Numbered from the stretch's first letter, positions 1 to 6,612 are shown. The stretch: DNA of 10,054 bases from Bacillota bacterium (GCA_016302925.1 JAEDMR010000066.1:1-10054), one strand, 5' to 3'. A program made the numbers and translations. Notes: generated by a model not told the origin, from the letters alone.

Positions 1-1
1 G

Positions 2-946
2 TGGTTGCACAATGTAATTGACAGCGGTCTGTCAGCATTGGGACTGGACGTCTCGTCCCGCTGGGGAGGGAGCGTTCTGTTTTTTCTCTACGATGTAGTG
101 AAGATCACGGTGCTCTTATGCGTTCTGATTTTTGTGATCTCCTACATTCAGAGCTTTTTCTCGCCGGAACGAAGCCGGCGGATCCTGGGCCGTTTCCGGG
201 GAATCTGGGCCAATCTGATCGCGGCGCTCCTCGGCACAGTAACGCCCTTCTGTTCCTGCTCCTCCATTCCACTGTTTATCGGCTTCAGCAGCGCGGGGCT
301 TCCTCTGGGTGTGACATTTTCCTTCCTGATTTCCTCCCCTATGGTGGATCTGGGAAGCCTGGTTCTGCTGATGAGTATTTTCGGCATCCGGGTTGCAGCT
401 GTCTATGTAGTTCTCGGCCTGATGATCGCGGTTGCAGGGGGAACGATCATCGAAAAACATCACATGGAGAATCATGTGGAAGAATTTATCCGTCATGCGA
501 AGGGCAGCGTCGATATCGAATCCCCGGATCTGACGGTAAAAGATCGAATGATTTATGCGAAGGAACAGGTAACTTCAACCTTCAAAAAAGTATTTCCGTT
601 TATTCTGATCGGCGTCGGAGTGGGTGCAGTGATTCACAACTGGACTCCGGAAACCATGGTGGAAGCCGTTCTCGGGGGACAAAATCCGTTCGGCGTCATT
701 CTGGCGGTTCTCGTGGGCGTACCTATGTATGCGGACATTTTCGGGACCATCCCTATCGCAGAGGCGCTGCTGGCAAAGGGTGCACAGCTGGGCGTTGTGC
801 TGTCCTTTATGATGGCGGTTACCACACTCTCACTGCCTTCCATGATCATGCTCCGAAAGGCGGTAAAGCCGAAGCTGCTGGGGAAAGCCGGCAGACGGAA
901 TCTGCTGCATCAAGGTACTGGGAGCAGGCTGCAAGTCCTGCCATGA
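2..946 (+). pseudogene. ArsP/COG0701-family permease, 5' partial, C-terminus out of frame
   Basis: Polytopic membrane permease of the COG0701 (ArsP_1, DUF318) family, whose members are linked to efflux of arsenicals or other oxyanions. The reading frame is open from base 2, so the true start lies upstream; the TTG at 5 is unlikely to be it. Counting from that TTG, hydrophobic segments lie near residues 23-48, 70-112, 115-149, 197-212 and 228-282. The family signature PFCSCSSIPLF is at residues 81-91, the segment around VPMYADIFGTIPIAEALL at about 239-256, and SLPSMIMLRKAVKPK at 276-290. After about residue 292 the protein stops looking like the family: the expected last membrane helix is absent and a 21-residue off-frame tail runs over the start of the thioredoxin-like gene. 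Neighbouring thioredoxin-like and ArsC-like genes support a resistance role. The family call is firm. Whether the gene still works is doubtful. Confidence 0.8.
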
Positions 947-1145
947 GCAGTTTGAGAATGCAAAGGCTGCCGTCAGCTCCATGGGTCTGTCCGTGGAAGT
1001 GGAATACATTACCGATATGGAAAAAGTTATGGAATACGGCGTGATGTCCATGCCTGCCATCGTGGTCAATGAAAAGGTTGTTTCCATGGGTAAGGTTCTG
1101 AAGGCAGCAGATGTGGAAAAACTGCTCCACAAGCTGGGATACTGA
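867..1145 (+). pseudogene. Thioredoxin-fold redox-active disulfide protein, start lost or fused
   Basis: In the frame offset by one base from the permease, codons 909-1142 encode a small thioredoxin-like domain of the Thioredoxin_3 / redox-active disulfide protein 2 type. It begins IKVLGAGCKSC, continues with an ITDMEKVMEYGVMSMPAIVV-like core, and ends VSMGKVLKAADVEKLL, stopping at TGA 1143-1145. The CxxC cysteine codons are 930-932 and 939-941, and the cis-proline is in MSMPAIVV. Small proteins of this type commonly sit next to COG0701 permeases and ArsC. There is no ATG, GTG or TTG between the in-frame TAA at 864-866 and the first conserved codon at 909, and no ribosome binding site. As written the domain therefore cannot start normally. 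Either a deletion removed the permease end, the spacer and the start codon, or this is a permease-thioredoxin fusion with one extra base. The arsC-like gene begins 1 nt after its stop. Confidence 0.75.
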
Positions 1146-1146
1146 T

Positions 1147-1539
1147 ATGCAGAAGGTAGCATTTGTCTGTGTCCATAATTCCTGCCGCAGTCAGATTGCA
1201 GAAGCACTGGGGCGGCACCTGGCAGCGGATGTGTTTGAAAGCTACTCCGCAGGAACGGAGCGGAAGGACCGGATCAATCCTGATGCGGTACGTCTGATGA
1301 AGGATGCGTATCACATTGATATGGAAGATGAGGGACAGTACAGCAAGCTGCTGTCCGAACTCCCTCCGGTAGATGTTGTGATAACCATGGGCTGCAACGT
1401 GCAGTGTCCGAACCTTCCCTGCAGATGGCGGGAGGACTGGGGACTGGAGGATCCCACAGGGTAGTCAGACGAAGTATTTATGGATACGATCCGGAAAATC
1501 GAAGAAAAAATACTTGAGTTGAAGGAAAAACTTGCGTGA
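1147..1539 (+). pseudogene. arsC: ArsC-type low-molecular-weight phosphatase / arsenate reductase with in-frame TAG
   Basis: Cytoplasmic arsenate reductase of the thioredoxin-coupled, low-molecular-weight phosphatase fold, which reduces As(V) to As(III) for export. The start ATG 1147 lies 1 nt after the previous stop. The phosphate-binding loop C8-x5-R14 is in FVCVHNSCRSQ, further cysteines are C83, C87 and C92 in MGCNVQCPNLPC, and the acid-loop EDP (D102) is near residue 102. Translation stops at TAG 1462-1464 after 105 residues. The same frame then continues for 24 codons that look like the normal C-terminal helix of the family (SDEVFMDTIRKIEEKI...), ending at TGA 1537-1539. Family members usually carry a lysine or similar residue where the TAG stands, so one AAG-to-TAG change would explain it. 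All catalytic residues precede the stop, so a shortened protein might fold poorly or keep some activity. TAG also ends other genes in this window, which argues against recoding. Confidence 0.82.
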
Positions 1540-1543
1540 TAAT

Positions 1544-1572
1544 TTGTACGATACTGAAAAATATAGTATAGT
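1544..1572 (+). promoter_or_regulatory. Sigma-A-type promoter of the yjdF riboswitch transcript
   Basis: TTGTAC at 1544-1549 and TATAGT at 1567-1572 are separated by exactly 17 bp. Transcription would begin near 1579, just ahead of the first yjdF RNA hairpin. The promoter lies directly after the arsC remnant and makes yjdF an independent transcription unit. Confidence 0.65.
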
Positions 1573-1579
1573 AATGGTG

Positions 1580-1766
1580 AACTGATCATAAGTCCGACTG
1601 CAAGGACGAATGATCGGACCGCAAAGATAAAAACGCAACGTACATCCGACAGAGTCCGGATGTGCCAGAGCCGGTAGATAGCCCGGCCGTCCCGCCGCCA
1701 AAGGCGGGGTAAGTAACCTGCCCCTCCCGGGTTGTCCGTTCTTTGTGCATAACAAAAAAAGGAGGG
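1580..1766 (+). ncRNA. yjdF riboswitch (azaaromatic-sensing RNA)
   Basis: The leader matches the yjdF RNA motif as I recall it: AAAAACGCAACGTA near 1626-1641, then GAGCCGGTAGATAGCCCGG around 1668-1688, the G/C-rich hairpin CCCGCC (1691-1696) with GGCGGG (1703-1708), and GTAAGTAACCTGCCCCTCCCGG after it. Other visible helices are GATCAT 1584-1589 with ATGATC 1610-1615, enclosing GTCC 1592-1595 with GGAC 1604-1607, and ACATCCG with CGGATGT near 1642-1663. The known class binds azaaromatic compounds and sits upstream of yjdF, which is the gene found here. The GGAGGG ribosome binding site (1761-1766) follows the conserved core, consistent with control of translation. Boundaries are approximate. 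The RNA appears intact although the gene it controls is truncated. Confidence 0.85.
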
Positions 1767-1774
1767 CTTCCGTT

Positions 1775-1945
1775 ATGTACAAAGTGACGGGAAAACTGAC
1801 GGTATTCTTCGAGGAGCCGTTCTGGGTCGGCGTGTTTGAGCGGACAGAGAACGGGAAACTGTCTGTCTGCAAGGTCTCATTCGGTGCGGAACCGAAGTTT
1901 GCACTGAAACAGCAGAAACGAAAAGAAAAGCACAGGGACAGGTGA
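1775..1945 (+). pseudogene. yjdF: YjdF family protein (DUF2992), internally deleted
   Basis: The start ATG 1775 is preceded by GGAGGG with 8 nt spacing. The 56-residue product has the normal YjdF N-terminus, MYKVTGKLTVFFEEPFWVGV through VCKVSFGAEPK (residues 1-41), joined in frame to FALKQQKRKEKHRDR (residues 42-56), which is the basic C-terminal tail of the family. Full-length relatives are roughly 140 residues, so the middle, including the coiled basic region, is missing. The promoter, the riboswitch and both ends of the protein survive, which points to one clean in-frame deletion rather than slow erosion. The biochemical role of YjdF is not established; its riboswitch suggests a response to azaaromatic compounds. 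Activity of this short form is doubtful. Stop TGA is at 1943-1945. Confidence 0.82.
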
Positions 1946-2052
1946 TGCCCCTTGTGTTTTATCCGGCGAAAGACTGGGGAAAGGCTGACTCAATCTGCAT
2001 TTCTGACACATTTATCTTTATTTCAGGTCTATTCCGAAGGGAAAAATACGTG

Positions 2053-2058
2053 TATGAT
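2053..2058 (+). promoter_or_regulatory. Possible -10 box of the kinase-regulator-deacylase operon
   Basis: TATGAT lies 22 bp before the kinase start and is preceded by TG. No good -35 box is present at 17-18 bp: the sequence there is TATTCC (2030-2035). It is the best candidate in the 135-bp gap after yjdF, but it is weak and may need an activator, possibly the operon's own regulator. Confidence 0.35.
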
Positions 2059-2080
2059 ATAGAAAAAAGGGAGAGAGAAC

Positions 2081-3436
2081 ATGCTTCGAATGGAAATCGC
2101 ACTGTTTCTGGTGCTGGCGTTTATCGCCGTCTTCTATTATTCCGCAGGGCGCAGGCATACGCCGCTGCATCGGACCTTTTCACAGCTGCTGGCGGTGCTT
2201 CTGGTTCATCTGGTGTTTGATGCGGCAACGGTCTATACGGTAAATCACCTGGATACGGTGCCGCTGCTGCTGAATCACATTCTGCACCGGATCTTCATCG
2301 GAACCCTGGTGCTTGCCGTATTCCTGTTTTATCAGTACATTGCTATCCTGGTGGAAGAAGAGACCGGAAGACCGCGGCGGTTTGATATGGCTGCCCGGAT
2401 TTTGCTCGGTGTGTCGGAACTTGGGATCATGGTGCTTCCCATTCATTTCGCCATTACGGAGCAGGGCAACTATTCCGACGGGATTCAGGTCGGCGTCTGC
2501 TATCTGAGCATCGCAATCTATCTGGTGTTCTGTGTGATTCTGCTGGCAGGAAGCTGGAGGGTGCTGGACCGGAAAAAGAAGATTGCCATCAGCGCGGCAC
2601 TGGCGATTCATCTGAGTGTATCGCTGCTGCAGGCTTTCCATCCGACCTGGCTAATCAGCGGCATGGGCCTGACCCTCATGACCCTGGCCTTCTATCTGAC
2701 ACTGGAAAATCCGGAAATCCTCCGGGGCGAGCTGGTGGAGCAGAAGATGTCCATGCTCTATCTGAAAAGCCAGGTGAATCCGCATTTTCTGTATAACACC
2801 CTGGACACCATCCGGATTCAGGCACAGCTCAACGATGACAAACCGGTGGCAGATCTTTTGATGCGGCTGGTGGACTTTTTCCGCCTCAGCGTGAAGGTGG
2901 ACCGGCAGATGGTGGCGCTGGACGACGAGCTGGAGCTGTTGGAGGCGTATATGGAACTGATGTGCTACCGGTATCCGCAGCTGACCTGCACCTATGATAT
3001 CGATCCGGATCTGGGAGGCGTGCTGGTTCCCAATTTCATTCTGCAGCCCATCGTGGAGAACAGCCTGCTGCACGGTCTGAAAAACAAGGGATATCGGGGC
3101 GAGGTCCGTATTTCTGCGTTCCGGACAAAATCCGCAGCGCAGGGCGACTGCCTGGAGGTCCGGGTGATGGACACGGGCAGCGGGTTTACAGAAGGAAAAA
3201 AAGAGCAGGTGGAAGAACTGCTGAAGCATTACGATAAGAAGGCACCGAAGCTGGAGGGGAACAGCATCGGGCTTCTCAACGTACAGAAACGGATCAAGCT
3301 GCTCTGCGGCAGGGGGTATGGACTTTGGTACACGGAGAATCCGTCAGGGGGACTGACAGCGCATATGCTGCTTCCGATAGGGGAGGAGAACATGGCGATT
3401 GGAAACAGAGAAAACGAGGGAGATGACGTGAGATGA
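2081..3436 (+). CDS. 7-TM sensor histidine kinase, LytS/YesM (His_kinase PF06580) type
   Basis: Membrane sensor kinase of 451 residues. Seven hydrophobic helices are visible near residues 4-20, 35-52, 70-92, 105-124, 137-156, 167-185 and 189-207, in place of the extracellular Cache domain often found in YesM proteins. The cytoplasmic part starts near 215. The phosphoacceptor H235 lies in QVNPHFLYNTLDTI, typical of His_kinase (PF06580). The ATP-binding domain shows the N box QPIVENSLLHG (N327), the G1 box DTGSG (364-368) and a G2-like SIGLLNVQKRIKLL (396-408). All key residues are present and the length is normal. The start ATG 2081 follows a GGGAGAGAG site; ATG 2090 is an alternative. It overlaps the response regulator by 4 bp (ATGA), so the two are translationally coupled partners. 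The ligand is unknown. A downstream D-aminoacylase suggests a D-amino acid, an N-acyl amino acid or a cell-wall-derived molecule, but that is inference. Confidence 0.9.
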   Translation: MLRMEIALFLVLAFIAVFYYSAGRRHTPLHRTFSQLLAVLLVHLVFDAATVYTVNHLDTVPLLLNHILHRIFIGTLVLAVFLFYQYIAILVEEETGRPRRFDMAARILLGVSELGIMVLPIHFAITEQGNYSDGIQVGVCYLSIAIYLVFCVILLAGSWRVLDRKKKIAISAALAIHLSVSLLQAFHPTWLISGMGLTLMTLAFYLTLENPEILRGELVEQKMSMLYLKSQVNPHFLYNTLDTIRIQAQLNDDKPVADLLMRLVDFFRLSVKVDRQMVALDDELELLEAYMELMCYRYPQLTCTYDIDPDLGGVLVPNFILQPIVENSLLHGLKNKGYRGEVRISAFRTKSAAQGDCLEVRVMDTGSGFTEGKKEQVEELLKHYDKKAPKLEGNSIGLLNVQKRIKLLCGRGYGLWYTENPSGGLTAHMLLPIGEENMAIGNRENEGDDVR

Positions 3437-4230
3437 AAAAGCTGCGTGTTTTGCTGGTGGACGATGAAATCATGATTCGCGAAGGCTTCAAGCGTTTGTT
3501 TGACTGGGAAGCCCACGGCTGCGAAGTGGTGGGCGAGGCCGCCGACGGCATGGAAGCTCTGGCACAGATCGATGCCCTGAAGCCGGATATCGTGATCATG
3601 GATATCAATATTCCCATAATGAACGGATTGAAGGTGATTCAGGTGAGCCGGATGAAGCATCCGCAGATCGCCTATGTCATTGTGTCGGGATACGATGACT
3701 TCTCCTATTGTCAGCAGGCGCTCCGCCTGCAGATTACCGACTACATTCTGAAACCGGTGGATTACGAAGAATTCGGCATCTGCATCGATCATCTGAAGAT
3801 TGCATTATATGAACAGCGTGTGGCTGCAGAGGAAACAGTGAATGCGGGAAGCGGCCGGCAAGAGGAGAATCCTGCCCGGGAGGAACGGGTCATCACAGCA
3901 ATCACCCGATATCTGCAGGAACATCTTGCAGAAGATGTGAGTCTTTCTGTCCTGGCAGAGGAATTCCACCTGAATCCTCAATATATCAGTCAGCTGTTTA
4001 AGAATGAGATTGGGGTGGGCTTTCTGGCCTATCTGACTAATATCCGCATGGAGAAGGCGAAAAAGCTGCTGCTGTCCACGTCCATTTCCATCGGAGAAAT
4101 CTCAGAACAGTCCGGATATGGAGATTACCGGGTCTTCACGAAGGTCTTTAAAAAGTCTGAAGGTATCACGCCGTCCCAGTTCCGAAGGGGATTCCTGGAG
4201 GAACCTGGAACCATCGAGAGAAAAATATGA
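3433..4230 (+). CDS. Response regulator, receiver plus AraC-type DNA-binding domain (YesN-like)
   Basis: Cytoplasmic transcription regulator of 265 residues, partner of the kinase it overlaps. The receiver domain (residues 1-125) has the acidic pair D10/D11, phosphoacceptor D57 in IVIMDINIPIMNG, the conserved serine S85 in VIVSGYDDF and lysine K107 in ILKPVD. A short variable linker rich in charged residues (about 130-152) leads to two AraC helix-turn-helix units (about 153-252), ending with the typical GITPSQFRR. GAGGGAG sits before the ATG at 3433. Regulators of this class usually bind upstream of nearby transport or catabolic operons. The only associated enzyme gene here is the D-aminoacylase, starting 16 nt after the stop. 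Complete, with no missing key residue. Confidence 0.93.
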   Translation: MKKLRVLLVDDEIMIREGFKRLFDWEAHGCEVVGEAADGMEALAQIDALKPDIVIMDINIPIMNGLKVIQVSRMKHPQIAYVIVSGYDDFSYCQQALRLQITDYILKPVDYEEFGICIDHLKIALYEQRVAAEETVNAGSGRQEENPAREERVITAITRYLQEHLAEDVSLSVLAEEFHLNPQYISQLFKNEIGVGFLAYLTNIRMEKAKKLLLSTSISIGEISEQSGYGDYRVFTKVFKKSEGITPSQFRRGFLEEPGTIERKI

Positions 4231-4246
4231 AAAGGATTACTGTGAT

Positions 4247-5857
4247 ATGAAATACGATTATCTGATAAAAAATGCGAAGATTATCGATGGAACCGGTGCG
4301 CCCTGGTGTATGGGAGATGTGGCGGTCAAAGGAAATGAGATCACTGCAGCGGGGAAAGTGACACCGTCTGAAGCATTGGAGGCGGAATGCATCATTGATG
4401 CTGCAGGCAGAATCCTCGCCCCCGGTTTCATTGATGCACATACACACCTGGATCTGACACCTTTTGCCTTTAACCCGTCGCAGGACCCTCATTCTGTGAG
4501 ACGGCTTCAGCAGGGCATCACTACGCAGATTTTCGGGTGCTGCGGCATTTCTACCGCACCGGTGACGGACGCGTCGAGAAAGCCGTGGATGGAACGGACC
4601 TTTGGAATTCACGACGTTTCCGGTGTAAGATGGAATTCCTTCAGCCAGTATCTGGACGAACTTTCGAAGCAGCAGCTTGGTGTGAACTATGCGGGTTATG
4701 TGGGGCATGGTGCCATCCGCCATTGCGTCATGGGATACGAAAACAGAAAACCTACAAGTGCAGAAATGGAAGCAATGAAAAACCTGCTGGCCCAGGCTAT
4801 GGAAGGCGGGGCAGTGGGCATGAGCACCGGTCTGATCTACGCTCCCGGCGTGTTTGCGGACACGGATGAGCTAGTGGAACTGTGTTCTGTATTGAAAGAA
4901 TATAACGGGATCTATGCTTCCCATATCCGAAGTGAAAATGCCAGATGGCTGGAATCCGTAGAAGAAGTCATAGAAATCTGTGAAAAAAATCAGATCCCGG
5001 GTATCGTGCATCACCTGAAGACGAAAGCAAAGGATTCTGAGAAGCTGGTCCGGACGGTTCTGCAGACCCTCGGAGACGCAAGAGACCGCGGCGTGGATGT
5101 GGTTTTCGAACAGTATCCCTATGAAGCCAGTGCAACCGGACTGGATGTCGTGCTTTCCTCCTGGATGCACGAAGGCGGAAAAGAAGCCATTCTGGACAGA
5201 CTTCGTGACAAAGCACAGTTCGAAACATTCCGCAAGTCTATTCGCAGCGACTACGGGTGGAGAAATGATGAAGAGGAGTGGCTGGGTGCAAAGAATATGC
5301 TTGTGGTGACAGCGGAAAATCATCCGGAATTCTGCGGCAGATACATTGATGAGATCGCCCGCCAGCTTGGAAAAGAGCCCATCGAAACAGTCTTTCATGT
5401 TTTGCTAGAAACCGATCTGCATGCCGGAGCAGCGTTCTTCGGGATCAAAGAACGTGACATCTGTACGATTTTGCGAAGCCCGCTGGGGATGGTGGGGTCT
5501 GACTCGGATGACGTAAAGATCGGTGAGACGACCCATCCGAGAACCAACGGCACTTTTCCGCGGGTGCTGAAACGCTATGTGCTGGAAAAGAGCGTGATCT
5601 CTATGGAAACGGCCATTTTCAAAATGACCGGATTTCCGGCTGCCCGGTTCGGACTGCAGAAACGGGGACTGATCCGAACTGGTTTCTATGCGGATCTGGT
5701 GCTCTTTGATCCTGACAAGCTGACCGATCCGGCAGACTACCTGCACCCGTTTGAAGCACCGTCGGGCATCGACCTGGTCATGGTAAACGGCAGGATCGCA
5801 ATGCAGAACGGAACGGTCACCGATGCCGGGTCCGGTCTCGTCCTGCGCCGGCAGTAA
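4247..5857 (+). CDS. D-aminoacylase / N-acyl-D-amino-acid deacylase
   Basis: Zinc amidohydrolase of 536 residues that removes the acyl group from N-acyl-D-amino acids. Visible features are an N-terminal beta segment (IKNAKIIDGTG), the metal motif PGFIDAHTHLD with H65 and H67, the metal-bridging cysteine in FGCCGIS (C98/C99), ASHIRSE (H226), VHHLKTK (H255/H256), the catalytic aspartate in VGSDSDD (D419), HPRTNGTFPRVL (430-441), and the C-terminal amidohydrolase strand YADLVLFDP. Both length and order fit the family. The start is taken as ATG 4247, which gives the usual KYDYLIKNAKIIDG opening and follows AAAAGGA. The frame is open further upstream but runs through the regulator gene. It is co-transcribed with the kinase and regulator, and a terminator follows. 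Substrate preference (neutral, aspartate or glutamate type) cannot be read from the sequence. Peptidoglycan or D-amino acid scavenging is a reasonable guess. Confidence 0.9.
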   Translation: MKYDYLIKNAKIIDGTGAPWCMGDVAVKGNEITAAGKVTPSEALEAECIIDAAGRILAPGFIDAHTHLDLTPFAFNPSQDPHSVRRLQQGITTQIFGCCGISTAPVTDASRKPWMERTFGIHDVSGVRWNSFSQYLDELSKQQLGVNYAGYVGHGAIRHCVMGYENRKPTSAEMEAMKNLLAQAMEGGAVGMSTGLIYAPGVFADTDELVELCSVLKEYNGIYASHIRSENARWLESVEEVIEICEKNQIPGIVHHLKTKAKDSEKLVRTVLQTLGDARDRGVDVVFEQYPYEASATGLDVVLSSWMHEGGKEAILDRLRDKAQFETFRKSIRSDYGWRNDEEEWLGAKNMLVVTAENHPEFCGRYIDEIARQLGKEPIETVFHVLLETDLHAGAAFFGIKERDICTILRSPLGMVGSDSDDVKIGETTHPRTNGTFPRVLKRYVLEKSVISMETAIFKMTGFPAARFGLQKRGLIRTGFYADLVLFDPDKLTDPADYLHPFEAPSGIDLVMVNGRIAMQNGTVTDAGSGLVLRRQ

Positions 5858-5917
5858 CAGTTCTGCACGGACAGGAAAGAACAAGGCACAAATCTATAAA
5901 TTCGACACAAACTCCTG

Positions 5918-5949
5918 TAAAATGCGCCTATCTTCGGGCGCTTTTTTTT
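5918..5949 (+). terminator. Intrinsic terminator of the kinase-regulator-deacylase operon
   Basis: GCGCC (5924-5928) pairs with GGCGC (5937-5941) around the loop TATCTTCG and is followed by eight T residues (5942-5949). It lies 66 bp after the deacylase stop. The run of A before the stem is short, so it mainly serves the + strand. Confidence 0.8.
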
Positions 5950-5951
5950 CA

Positions 5952-5957
5952 TATAAT
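5952..5957 (+). promoter_or_regulatory. Possible -10 box for the small membrane protein gene
   Basis: A perfect TATAAT directly follows the T-run of the previous terminator. The position for a -35 box falls inside the terminator stem (TATCTT at 5929-5934) and is poor, so the call rests mainly on the -10 box and on the need for a promoter after a terminator. Confidence 0.4.
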
Positions 5958-6020
5958 AGAGACACAACAGGGGAAACGAGAAAGAAGAAATCGAATGGAA
6001 AAAGAGAAGGGGGTAATAAT

Positions 6021-6203
6021 ATGAAAAGAATGCAAAAGGTGGCTTGTGTACTTTGGCTTGCCGGGCTATCGTGCCTGCTGGCGGCGATCTTGACGAGCTG
6101 GAATGATAAAGCGTTTCTTCCGCTGGCTCTGACTTTCATTATGGCAGCAAATTATTCGGGCATCGCATGTGAAAAGCTGCAGCAGGGGAAGGCAGCAGAA
6201 TAG
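6021..6203 (+). CDS. Small two-helix membrane protein, function unknown
   Basis: A 60-residue protein starting at ATG 6021 after a strong site, GAAGGGGG, with about 8 nt spacing. A short basic N-terminus (MKRMQK) leads into a hydrophobic helix at about 7-26, then a short loop SWNDKAF and a second helix at about 31-46, ending in a polar tail EKLQQGKAAE. This suggests a hairpin in the membrane with the basic N-terminus inside. I do not recognise a family. It stands alone between a terminator and a long intergenic region, so context says little. A good ribosome binding site, a TATAAT upstream and coherent hydrophobic blocks support a real gene. The stop is TAG. Confidence 0.6.
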   Translation: MKRMQKVACVLWLAGLSCLLAAILTSWNDKAFLPLALTFIMAANYSGIACEKLQQGKAAE

Positions 6204-6233
6204 GGACACGGCGCGCTTGGCTCTTACACTTCG

Positions 6234-6477
6234 AAATGACGCAAAACAGCTCTTCTTGAATTCAATTGCGTCGATCGCAGTGCGATATATGGAGCGATTT
6301 TAGGCTGAAAAACGGGTAAAATAAGAAAAAAAACGGAGAAACAAGTGAATGAACATCCAAATAATGGAATGTCTTACTGTATATAGAATCATAAAGCCGG
6401 ACGATAAGCGGGCGAAAGCTGTCAGGTAATACGAACATGACGCATAGAGGGAAAATTGTCCCTGATTTGCGTCATTT
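6234..6477. repeat. 12-bp perfect inverted repeat bounding a 244-bp segment
   Basis: AAATGACGCAAA at 6234-6245 recurs as its exact reverse complement at 6466-6477. An extra direct copy of the core ATGACGCA is at 6437-6444. The segment could be a small MITE-like element, or a transcript whose ends can pair. No clear target-site duplication is visible outside the arms, so the mobile-element reading is uncertain. Confidence 0.45.
6349..6429 (+). CDS. Possible 26-residue small ORF, function unknown
   Basis: ATG 6349 is preceded by ACGGAG with about 10 nt spacing and opens a 26-codon frame, MNIQIMECLTVYRIIKPDDK and onward, to TAA 6427-6429. The terminator-like hairpin begins 8 nt later, which makes a compact promoter-ORF-terminator unit conceivable. 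A possible promoter is TTCAAT (6261-6266) with GATATA (6284-6289) at 17 bp, preceded by TG. The product matches nothing I recognise, and a frame of this length can occur by chance. It could be a small peptide, a leader ORF or noncoding sequence. Confidence 0.22.
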   Translation: MNIQIMECLTVYRIIKPDDKRAKAVR

Positions 6478-6479
6478 TT
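6437..6479 (+). terminator. Terminator-like hairpin in the intergenic region
   Basis: ATGACGCA (6437-6444) pairs with TGCGTCAT (6468-6475), and inside it AGGGA (6448-6452) pairs with TCCCT (6459-6463) around AAATTG. Five T residues end the hairpin. It could end transcription from the small membrane protein gene 230 bp upstream, or from a short transcript in this gap. The outer stem can alternatively pair with the more distant copy at 6236-6245. Confidence 0.55.
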
Positions 6480-6564
6480 ACGTGCTTGAGATTTGCTGGT
6501 ATGCTGCGAAAGATTTCGATAAGAAAAAATGAGCAGAGCAGGAAAAGAAATGGAGAACTTTCTA

Positions 6565-6573
6565 TGTTATAAT
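6565..6573 (+). promoter_or_regulatory. Extended -10 promoter of the AraC-type/HD pair
   Basis: TGTTATAAT is a perfect extended -10 element (TG, one base, TATAAT at 6568-6573), which lowers the need for a -35 box; none is visible at 17 bp. The first start codon lies about 40 bp downstream. Confidence 0.6.
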
Positions 6574-6612
6574 CTGGTTACCACGTGAAAAACAAGCAGA
6601 GAGGTGATGACT

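Larger units (their letters stand above)
6204..6603. other. 400-bp intergenic region with repeats and a hairpin
   Basis: No long gene is present. The region is A-rich in the middle and contains a 12-bp inverted repeat at its outer parts (6234-6245 and 6466-6477), the palindromes TTGAATTCAA (6256-6265) and ATCGCA-G-TGCGAT (6274-6286), a possible 26-codon ORF (6349-6429), a hairpin ending in T residues (6437-6479) and the extended -10 promoter of the AraC-type gene (6565-6573). This content is richer than simple spacing between two genes would need. Confidence 0.7.

Noticed and set aside
1462..1464. TAG as a pyrrolysine or recoded codon
   Set aside because: TAG ends other genes in this window, no associated system is visible, and relatives have an ordinary residue at this place.
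1640..1740. Reading the G/C-rich hairpins before yjdF as a transcription terminator
   Set aside because: No T-run follows CCCGCC/GGCGGG, and the conserved single-stranded parts match the yjdF riboswitch instead.
1942..2220. Open frame covering the yjdF-kinase gap
   Set aside because: It crosses noncoding DNA and the kinase start in another frame, without a ribosome binding site or coherent protein features.
2180..3229. - strand open frames opposite the kinase
   Set aside because: Composition rich in His, Gln and Arg and lacking domains; the kinase on the + strand is complete with all motifs.
4118..4246. Upstream extension of the D-aminoacylase frame
   Set aside because: It runs inside the response regulator coding region and gives sequence unlike the family; ATG 4247 gives the normal N-terminus.
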